Below are positions 1 through 4,866 of a stretch of DNA of 5,260 bases, in pieces. The stretch spans positions 1 through 5,260 of the forward strand of contig JAJYGU010000068.1 in the NCBI GenBank assembly GCA_021784975.1, given 5' to 3'. Position numbers and translations under genes: made by a program. This DNA is from Planctomycetota bacterium. GTDB taxonomy: Bacteria > Planctomycetota > Planctomycetia > Pirellulales > Thermoguttaceae. Under the pieces are notes generated by a model. The model saw nothing but the letters and a program-made list of their open reading frames with translations. It was not told where the DNA came from and made no database searches. Every line of letters starts with the position of its first letter. Position 1 is the stretch's first letter.

Positions 1-29
1 TTTGTAAGCGGCTACCCGAGGTCTGTGGC

Positions 30-1193
30 ATGTCCGTGGCTCGCCGGTGGTTGGTTTTCGCGCTGATTTCGCTGCTCGGCAGCGGCCTCGCCGTTTCGGA
101 GGCCTCGGCGCAACTGCAGCAGGCCATGCCGGCTACCAACGCGGTGCCTCAATCAGCCGCAGCCTATGCCGACCAACCGACCTACCCGTTTTCCTACCCG
201 TCGCCGACGTCTGCCTACGCCCCGCCAGTTGCGGCTCCGGCGGCGAGCGCTCTGACGCCGGCCGCGCCCTACGCCGGCGCGCCCTTGGGCGGAAGCCCGT
301 CGGCGCCTATCGCCCGCCCTGGCTTCATGGCCAACGACTTCGGTATACCGCCTGCCGCCGCCAGCGGCAGCGCCGCCTCGGCCAGCCCCGCTCCGCTTAA
401 CCCCAATAACTATGTGGAGCAGGTGCTCACCGGCGAGGAGCCATGGACCTGGCAAATCTTGCCCGCCGGGTTGTTATACCGGACCGACCTGGCCGGGCCC
501 CACGAGCCACGGATGGCCGCCGAGTTTGATAGCATCGAGCACCAGGGAGACATCTGGGACTGCACCTTGGGGGCCCGGGTGGGCATGCTCCGCTACGGCA
601 CGGACAACGAATTCTGGCCGGAAGGTTGGCAACTCGACGTCGAGGGAGCGGCCTTTCCACGGCTCGACAGCTCGCGAAACCTTATCAGCAACGACTATAC
701 TTTCGGCGTTCCGCTGACCACGCGGCAGGGCCCGTGGGAATGGAAGTTCGGTTATCGCCACTATTGCTCCCACATCGGAGATCTGTACCTGTTGGCCCAT
801 CCCGATTTCGAGCGCATCGACTACACCCGCGATTCGCTGGTGTCGGGCTTGGCATTCTACGCCAATCCTAGTCTGCGGTTCTATGGCGAGGCCGACTGGG
901 CTTTTCACACGCTGGGGCCCCCCGAGCCCTGGGAATTCCAGATTGGCATGGACCTTAGCCCACCTGGTCCGACACCGCCTTGCGGCACGCCGTTCTTCGC
1001 CGCCAACGGCCACCTGCGGCAGGTAAACGACTTCGGCGGCAGTGTGACCGTAGAAACCGGCTGGCAATGGCGCGGCGCCGGCGGGCACCTGCTTCGGGTC
1101 GGCGCCCACTATTTCAACGGCATGAGCGAGCAGGGGCAATTCTACAACGTTTGGGAGCAGCAGATCGGCGCCGGCCTGTGGTACGACTTCTAG
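30..1193 (+). CDS. DUF1207 family secreted / putative outer-membrane protein
   Basis: The 387-residue protein starts with a Sec signal peptide: Arg5-Arg6, a hydrophobic core at about residues 7-22, and a likely cleavage after Ala-Ser-Ala at 25-27. Residues 28-125 are a low-complexity Ala/Pro/Ser/Tyr linker. The conserved domain runs from about 128 to the end and matches my memory of planctomycete DUF1207 proteins: LPAGLLYRTDLAG (144-156), WDCTLGARVGMLRYG (176-190), PEGWQLDVEGAAFPRLD (197-213), then EPWEFQIGMD (299-308) and a final QQIGAGLWYDF. Alternating aromatic strands and a C-terminal Phe are typical of outer-membrane beta-barrels, so a barrel is inferred; function is unknown. ATG at 30 is preceded by GAGGT (18-22), which favours it over the GTG at 36. 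The promoter lies outside the window. The following gene is 98 bases away and need not be co-transcribed. Family call is fairly sure; location is moderately sure. Confidence 0.85.
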   Translation: MSVARRWLVFALISLLGSGLAVSEASAQLQQAMPATNAVPQSAAAYADQPTYPFSYPSPTSAYAPPVAAPAASALTPAAPYAGAPLGGSPSAPIARPGFMANDFGIPPAAASGSAASASPAPLNPNNYVEQVLTGEEPWTWQILPAGLLYRTDLAGPHEPRMAAEFDSIEHQGDIWDCTLGARVGMLRYGTDNEFWPEGWQLDVEGAAFPRLDSSRNLISNDYTFGVPLTTRQGPWEWKFGYRHYCSHIGDLYLLAHPDFERIDYTRDSLVSGLAFYANPSLRFYGEADWAFHTLGPPEPWEFQIGMDLSPPGPTPPCGTPFFAANGHLRQVNDFGGSVTVETGWQWRGAGGHLLRVGAHYFNGMSEQGQFYNVWEQQIGAGLWYDF

Positions 1194-1291
1194 GGCCGGT
1201 AATTGATCGGCAGACCCTCAGGCGTCCCCTTCCGCCAGCCGTAGGCGAGCGGTAGACTGGAATCCGATTCAAGGGCTCCAAGTCGCGGCGG

Positions 1292-1951
1292 ATGGCGGGT
1301 ATGGGAAGTTGGTTTTCGGAAGGTCGCTTGTTCTTGGGCGAGTTCCTGCGGCATTTCCATACCACCGGGGCGGTGTTGCCCAGCGGGCGGTTTCTGGCCC
1401 GCGCGTTGGCACGCTTCGCCGCCCAGACGCCCAGCCGGCCGCGGCGGATTCTGGAGGTGGGACCCGGCACCGGGGCGGTCACTCGGCATCTGGTGGCCGC
1501 CATGGCGCCCGAGGATCAGCTCGACCTGGTGGAATTGAACGAGGTGTTCGTTCGCCGGTTGCACGAGCGATTTCAATCGGAGCCGGGCTTTCAGGCGGTG
1601 ACCGGCCGCTCACGGATCCTCCATAGCCCGATCGAGCAATTGGCCGCCGACCATTGCTATGATGTGGTGGTCAGCGGGCTTCCCCTGAACAACTTCTCGG
1701 TGGCCTCGGTCGAGGGGATCTTGGCGACTTTGACCGGGCTGCTGGCCCGCGGCGGCACCCTTTCGTTCTTCGAATACATGGCCGTGCGGCCATTGCGGGC
1801 GATCATCAGCGGGAAAACGGAGCGTCAGCGGTTGCGCGGCATCGGCCGGGCCATGCGAGCCGTGCTGGAAGGGCATGAAATTCGCCGCGAGGCGGTCCTG
1901 TTGAATGTCCCGCCGGCTTGGGTTCACCACCTGCGGAACGGATCTCAGTAA
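1292..1951 (+). CDS. SAM-dependent methyltransferase, phospholipid N-methyltransferase-like (COG3963 type)
   Basis: This 219-residue class I (Rossmann-fold) methyltransferase shows motif I as ILEVGPGTG (53-61), which binds S-adenosylmethionine. The acidic residue ending strand 2 is Glu81 in LVELN, and the motif IV region is VVVSGLPLNNF (125-135), followed by GGTLSFFEYM (154-163). The N-terminal segment FLRHFHTTGAVLPSGRFLAR (18-37) resembles the lead-in of bacterial PmtA-like enzymes, which methylate phosphatidylethanolamine on the inner membrane face. The SGLP motif also fits that family. There is no signal peptide or membrane segment, so it is probably cytosolic or peripheral. The substrate is inferred; a KsgA/Erm-like rRNA methylase is less likely because the motif IV is not NLPY/NIPY. 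The start is uncertain: ATG at 1292 and ATG at 1301 are both in frame, and neither has a clear Shine-Dalgarno. A stop at 1253-1255 rules out a much longer N-terminus. Confidence 0.8.
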   Translation: MAGMGSWFSEGRLFLGEFLRHFHTTGAVLPSGRFLARALARFAAQTPSRPRRILEVGPGTGAVTRHLVAAMAPEDQLDLVELNEVFVRRLHERFQSEPGFQAVTGRSRILHSPIEQLAADHCYDVVVSGLPLNNFSVASVEGILATLTGLLARGGTLSFFEYMAVRPLRAIISGKTERQRLRGIGRAMRAVLEGHEIRREAVLLNVPPAWVHHLRNGSQ

Positions 1952-2124
1952 AGCGCAAAGCCGAAAGCCGAAAGCGGAGCGTGGAAAACGAGTGGACCGT
2001 GGGCCGTGGGGTGTGTGCCGTGGACCAGGGATGAGTTGAGATGACGGAGGGATGCGGGGCCTCCGAACTCCGAACTCCCGCCCCACGGTCCACGGTTCAC
2101 GCCTCATGCTCCACGGCCACCCGC
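1951..2124. repeat. Degenerate heptanucleotide-period tandem array (about 25 units)
   Basis: Starting at the stop codon of the methyltransferase, the spacer reads as consecutive 7-base words. AAGCCGA occurs at 1958 and 1965, with AAGCGGA at 1972. TGGACCG is at 1993, TGGGCCG at 2000, and GTGGACC at 1992 and again at 2020. AGGGATG is at 2027 and 2048, TCCGAAC at 2062 and 2069, and CCACGGT at 2083 and 2090. All these repeats are separated by multiples of seven. Comparing each 7-mer from 1951 with the next by hand, 97 of 168 positions agree (about 58%, against roughly a quarter to a third by chance). The unit changes along the array while the phase holds, although agreement is near background at 1979-1992 and in 2034-2061. 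It resembles in style the heptameric STRR repeats of cyanobacteria; no relationship is claimed. No coding function is supported. Confidence 0.75.
1992..2100 (+). repeat. Long imperfect inverted repeat (20-bp arms) within the heptamer array
   Basis: The left arm (1992-2011, GTGGACCGTGGGCCGTGGGG) and right arm (2081-2100, CCCCACGGTCCACGGTTCAC) are complementary at 18 of 20 positions. The two exceptions (1995 with 2097, and 2003 with 2089) are G opposite T. A + strand RNA could therefore pair all 20 positions using two G-U wobbles, whereas the minus-strand RNA would have C-A mismatches. The loop is 69 bases and contains a further perfect 6-bp stem, CGGAGG (2045-2050) with CCTCCG (2060-2065). No T-run follows the right arm, so it does not look like an intrinsic terminator. 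It could act as a 3'-end structure for the methyltransferase mRNA, which is an inference. Confidence 0.65.
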
Positions 2125-2134
2125 CGCGCGGCGG
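2121..2134. promoter_or_regulatory. Perfect 14-base palindrome next to the -35 box
   Basis: CCGCCGCGCGGCGG is its own reverse complement and ends five bases before the -35 hexamer of the promoter for the protease gene. As DNA it could be a dimeric regulator site. As RNA it could form a 5-bp GC stem with a GCGC loop followed by TTTCCTT, a weak terminator-like arrangement for transcripts arriving from the methyltransferase. In GC-rich DNA a short CG palindrome can also arise by chance, so function is uncertain. Confidence 0.35.
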
Positions 2135-2139
2135 TTTCC

Positions 2140-2168
2140 TTGCCCGAACCTTCCAGATTCACTATACT
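2140..2168 (+). promoter_or_regulatory. Sigma70-like promoter for the protease-tsaD operon
   Basis: TTGCCC (2140-2145, 4 of 6 matches to TTGACA) is followed by a 17-base spacer and TATACT (2163-2168, 5 of 6 matches to TATAAT). The predicted transcription start is near 2175, giving a leader of about 16 bases that contains the ribosome-binding site. The hexamers, ideal spacing and position in the only non-coding stretch before the gene support the call. Transcription is not shown by sequence alone. Confidence 0.6.
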
Positions 2169-2179
2169 GCATGGCTGGC

Positions 2180-2186
2180 GGAGAGG
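2180..2186 (+). promoter_or_regulatory. Ribosome-binding site deciding the protease start
   Basis: GGAGAGG lies four bases before the ATG at 2191. It selects this codon over the ATG at 2041, which is in frame but lies inside the heptamer array and upstream of the predicted promoter. Confidence 0.7.
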
Positions 2187-2190
2187 TCTG

Positions 2191-3639
2191 ATGATCGCAC
2201 GTTATTCTGCTCGTCTTGGTGGGTGGGCTCTCTTGATTGGCTTGGCGCTGCCACGTTGGGCCGCAGCGGCCGATGTAGCGCCGGCGAAGCAGCCACCCGC
2301 ACCGGCGGCGAAAGCCGCCAAGCCCCACGTGCCGGCCGCTCAGCCGCCGAAGGCTGTCGATGACGACTACGAAATGTGCAAGTTGCTGATCGACACCATC
2401 GATCAGGTCGAACGCAACTATGTCACCAAGGTCAGTCGCCGCGAGTTGATCGAGGCAGCCATCCGCGGCATGATGAGCAAACTCGATCCCTATTCGGGCT
2501 ACATCAGTCCCCGGGAACTGGGCCGTTTCCGGGCCAGCATGGAGAGCGAGTTCGGCGGCATCGGCGTCCAGGTCGCGATCGAGGGCGACCAGTTGCGGAT
2601 CATCAGCCCGATGTGCGGCACGCCTGCCTATCGCGCCGGGCTGCTGGCCGGCGATCGGATCCTGGAAATCGACGGCCGGAGCACCGACGGTCTGACGCTG
2701 GATGAGGATATCGGCAAGCTCAAGGGCGAAGAGGGAAAGCCGGTGACCCTGACCGTAATTCACCCTGGCAAGCGGGACCGTGAAAAGATCTCCCTCGTCC
2801 GCCAGCGGATCCACCTCGAGACCGTGCTCGGCGATCGGCGCAAGGCGGACGGCGGCTGGGATTTCATGCTCGATCCCAAACAGGGCATCGGCTATGTGCG
2901 GTTGACGGTGTTCAGCCGCGACACGGCCACCCGACTGCGTACGGTGCTCAGCACTCTTCGCGCCCAGAAACTGCGGGGTCTGATTCTCGACCTGCGCTTC
3001 GATCCGGGCGGATTGCTCGACGCGGCCGTCGAGGTGTGCAATCTGTTCGTCTCCTCGGGCCGCATCGTCAGCACCAAGGGCCGCAACTGCCCGGAGCGAA
3101 TTTGGTTTGCCCGCAAGGAGGGCACCTTTGAAGGATTTCCCATGGCGGTGCTGGTGAATCACTACAGTGCCAGTGCCAGCGAGATCGTGGCCGCCTGCCT
3201 GCAAGACCACAAGCGGGCGGTAATTATCGGCCAGCGCACCTGGGGGAAGGGGAGCGTGCAAAACTTGATCGATCTGGAGAACGGCAAGAGCGCCCTGAAG
3301 CTCACCACCGCCAGCTATCAGCGCCCCAGCGGGAAGAATATTCATCGCTTCCCCGACTCGAAGCTGAGCGACGAGTGGGGCGTAATGCCCGACCAAGGAT
3401 TCGAGATCAAGCTCGGCGACGAGGAAATGCTTAAACTGCTGGAAGACCGGCGTCGTCGCGACATCGTCATGCCCGCCGGCCGCAGCGGCCAGGCTGCCAA
3501 GACCCAACCGCCGGCAACTGCCAAGTCCGGCTCATCCGCCAAGGACGCCGGCACCAGACACGCCGGGCCGGCGGTGGTCGACCGTCAGTTGCAGGCCGCC
3601 GTGGGCTACCTTTCCCGCGAGTTGGCCAAAGCGCCGTGA
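2191..3639 (+). CDS. S41 family carboxy-terminal processing protease (CtpA/Prc-like) with PDZ domain
   Basis: The 482-residue protein is a periplasmic or secreted serine protease of the C-terminal processing family, which trims or degrades proteins at their C-termini. A signal peptide covers residues 1-27 (hydrophobic core about 10-20, cleavage near AAA-Asp28). An Ala/Pro/Lys linker follows to about 55, then the N-terminal helical region (58-108, with MMSKLDPYSGYISP at 94-107). The PDZ domain spans about 120-200 (GGIGVQV, GTPAYRAGLLAGDRILEIDG). The protease core spans about 205-405. Catalytic Ser328 lies in NHYSASASEI and Lys353 in TWGKGSVQ, with Gln357. The spacings Ser+25=Lys and Lys+4=Gln match those of CtpB (Ser309/Lys334/Gln338), so the enzyme should be active. 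Residues 430-460 are low-complexity, ending in a short helix-like tail. The usual LRxNPGG segment reads LRFDPGG (268-274). The start is set by GGAGAGG at 2180. It overlaps tsaD by 4 bases, forming an operon. Confidence 0.93.
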   Translation: MIARYSARLGGWALLIGLALPRWAAAADVAPAKQPPAPAAKAAKPHVPAAQPPKAVDDDYEMCKLLIDTIDQVERNYVTKVSRRELIEAAIRGMMSKLDPYSGYISPRELGRFRASMESEFGGIGVQVAIEGDQLRIISPMCGTPAYRAGLLAGDRILEIDGRSTDGLTLDEDIGKLKGEEGKPVTLTVIHPGKRDREKISLVRQRIHLETVLGDRRKADGGWDFMLDPKQGIGYVRLTVFSRDTATRLRTVLSTLRAQKLRGLILDLRFDPGGLLDAAVEVCNLFVSSGRIVSTKGRNCPERIWFARKEGTFEGFPMAVLVNHYSASASEIVAACLQDHKRAVIIGQRTWGKGSVQNLIDLENGKSALKLTTASYQRPSGKNIHRFPDSKLSDEWGVMPDQGFEIKLGDEEMLKLLEDRRRRDIVMPAGRSGQAAKTQPPATAKSGSSAKDAGTRHAGPAVVDRQLQAAVGYLSRELAKAP

Positions 3640-4688
3640 ACATCCTCACCCTGGAAACCACCTGCGACGAAACGGCCGCCGCGGTCGTGACCGAGCGGTT
3701 GGAGGTGCGGGCCTCGGTGGTGGCCTCGCAAGATGCCTTGCACCGGCGCTTCGGCGGGGTGGTGCCGGAAATCGCCTCCCGCGCCCATCTCGAACGCATC
3801 CTGCCGGTGATCGACGAGACCCTCCGCAAGGCCGGCGTCGGCCTGGACCAAATCGATGCAGTGGCAGTGGCCAATACGCCGGGGTTGGCCGGTTCGCTGC
3901 TGGTGGGGCTCTCGGCCGCCAAGGCGCTTTGCCTGGCCCGACAAATCCCTTTGGTCGCCGTCAATCACCTCCAGGCCCACATCTATGCCTGCCGGTTGGC
4001 AGCCGACCGCGAAGTCTTCCCCTGCGTGGGGCTGATCGTGAGCGGCGGCCATTCGAGCCTGTATCGCTGCCCGGGGCCGCTGGACTTCGAGTTGCTCGGG
4101 GCCACCATCGACGACGCCGCCGGCGAGGCCTTCGACAAGGTAGCCGCCATGCTCGGCTTGCCGTATCCCGGCGGGCCGTCAATCGAGCGGGCAGCGGCCG
4201 GCGGCAACCCGCGGGCCTACGCCTTGCCGCGGGCCTTCCTTCGCGATCCGCGGCTGGATTTCAGTTTCAGCGGCCTGAAGACGGCGGTCCGCTATGCCAT
4301 CGCCGGACCCGGCCGGCCCGATCCGGCCCAAGTCCGCTTGACCGGGCAGCAAATTGCCGACCTGGCGGCCAGCTTCCAGGAGGCGGTGGCCGACTGCCTG
4401 GTGGCCAAGGCCTTTGCGGCCCTTGAGCAAACCGGCATGCGGACCCTGTGCGTGGGAGGCGGCGTGGCGGCCAACGGGCGCATCCGTCAGCGGCTGGGGG
4501 AAGAAGCCCAGCGGCTGGGGGTTGACTTGCACATTGCCCCGCCACGACTGTGCACGGATAACGCCGTGATGGGCGCAATCGCCGTGGAAAGGCTCAAGGC
4601 GGGCTGCGTCGAGGAGCTTGATTTGGACGTGTTTCCTGGCGTGGTGAGGAGCGCGAGTCAGCCCGTTGGCGCCAAGAAGTTTTCATAA
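3636..4688 (+). CDS. tsaD: tRNA N6-adenosine threonylcarbamoyltransferase TsaD (Gcp/Kae1/YgjD)
   Basis: TsaD transfers the threonylcarbamoyl group from threonylcarbamoyl-AMP to A37 of ANN-decoding tRNAs, making t6A; in bacteria it works in the cytosol with TsaB and TsaE, none of which are in this window. The 350-residue length is normal. Family signatures are all present: LETTCDETAAAVV (6-18), PEIASRAHLERILPV (44-58), the metal-binding HxxxH as His111 and His115 in NHLQAHIYA, VSGGHSSLY (135-143), DDAAGEAFDKVA (159-170), GLPYPGGPSIERAA (174-187), FSFSGLKTAVRY (209-220), GGGVAANGRIRQRL (274-287) and the third metal ligand Asp308 in CTDNAVMGAIA. The start is GTG at 3636, sharing GTGA with the protease TGA stop. 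There is no strong Shine-Dalgarno, so translation probably depends on coupling. The last 15 residues or so are variable. No frameshift or missing residue is seen. Confidence 0.97.
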   Translation: MNILTLETTCDETAAAVVTERLEVRASVVASQDALHRRFGGVVPEIASRAHLERILPVIDETLRKAGVGLDQIDAVAVANTPGLAGSLLVGLSAAKALCLARQIPLVAVNHLQAHIYACRLAADREVFPCVGLIVSGGHSSLYRCPGPLDFELLGATIDDAAGEAFDKVAAMLGLPYPGGPSIERAAAGGNPRAYALPRAFLRDPRLDFSFSGLKTAVRYAIAGPGRPDPAQVRLTGQQIADLAASFQEAVADCLVAKAFAALEQTGMRTLCVGGGVAANGRIRQRLGEEAQRLGVDLHIAPPRLCTDNAVMGAIAVERLKAGCVEELDLDVFPGVVRSASQPVGAKKFS

Positions 4689-4693
4689 AGTGT

Positions 4694-4716
4694 GATCCTG
4701 AACGCAGCAAAGGATC
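4694..4716. repeat. Small hairpin / degenerate dispersed-repeat-like element after tsaD
   Basis: GATCCT (4694-4699) and AGGATC (4711-4716) are perfectly complementary around an 11-base loop, six bases after the tsaD stop. The whole element, ending in GCAAAGGATC, resembles the dispersed intergenic repeats of the form ATCCTGAGC-GCGAAGGAT that I recall from many environmental bacterial genomes. There is no T-run, so it is not a canonical intrinsic terminator. Membership of a repeat family is inferred from memory. Confidence 0.4.
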
Positions 4717-4775
4717 CCGGTCAGGAAGATCATGGACAAGCCTGGCTTGGCGGAGCATCTTTACTTTGCAGGGGG

Positions 4776-4831
4776 CATTCCTTATTTTGCATTTTGCACT
4801 TTACATTTTGCCTTTTTCATTTACCCTCTGC
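4776..4831. repeat. Second heptanucleotide-period array, AT-rich (8 units)
   Basis: Successive 7-base words are variants of CATTTTG: TATTTTG at 4783, CATTTTG at 4790, CACTTTA at 4797, CATTTTG at 4804, CCTTTTT at 4811 and CATTTAC at 4818. By hand, 32 of 49 positions agree between neighbouring units. The stretch is strikingly T-rich in a GC-rich window. It fills the centre of the tsaD downstream spacer and ends about 35 bases before the next start codon. The unit is unrelated in sequence to the array at 1951-2124 but has the same period. Confidence 0.6.
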
Positions 4832-4854
4832 TTTGGCTGCGGCCCTAAGCCGCT

Positions 4855-4860
4855 GGGAGG
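4855..4860 (+). promoter_or_regulatory. Strong ribosome-binding site of the last gene
   Basis: GGGAGG sits six bases before the ATG at 4867, close to ideal spacing and sequence. It is the main evidence that a gene begins here although no stop codon is reached within the window. A weak promoter candidate, TTTACT (4760-4765) with a 17-base spacer and TATTTT (4783-4788), lies upstream; each box matches only 4 of 6 bases. Confidence 0.65.
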
Positions 4861-4866
4861 ACTGCG

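Noticed and set aside
474..1139. A 221-codon open frame on the minus strand
   Set aside because: It is antisense to the DUF1207 gene and its translation shows no family motifs.
1194..1291. A promoter or RNA in the spacer before the methyltransferase
   Set aside because: A TAGACT at 1253-1258 has no acceptable -35 partner, and no stem or repeat is evident. I see nothing supportable.
1951..2124. A CRISPR array
   Set aside because: The repeat period is 7 bases with no spacers, and there are no cas genes.
2121..2141. A rho-independent terminator after the methyltransferase
   Set aside because: The stem is only 5 bp and the T-tract is interrupted (TTTCCTT). The larger fold-back at 1992-2100 has no T-tract.
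2041..2190. A 50-residue N-terminal extension of the protease starting at ATG 2041
   Set aside because: It is translated heptamer-array DNA, lies upstream of the predicted promoter and hides the signal peptide. ATG 2191 has GGAGAGG and a proper signal peptide.
2104..3507. A 467-codon open frame on the minus strand
   Set aside because: It is antisense to the S41 protease, has no recognisable domains or start signals, and is the usual long shadow frame of GC-rich coding DNA.
4732..4848. A 38-residue small ORF (ATG 4732, stop at 4846-4848) with an AGGA-type site just upstream and a hydrophobic tail
   Set aside because: Its hydrophobic part is simply the CATTTTG array read in frame, and nothing independent supports translation. 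Conservation or ribosome profiling could revive it.
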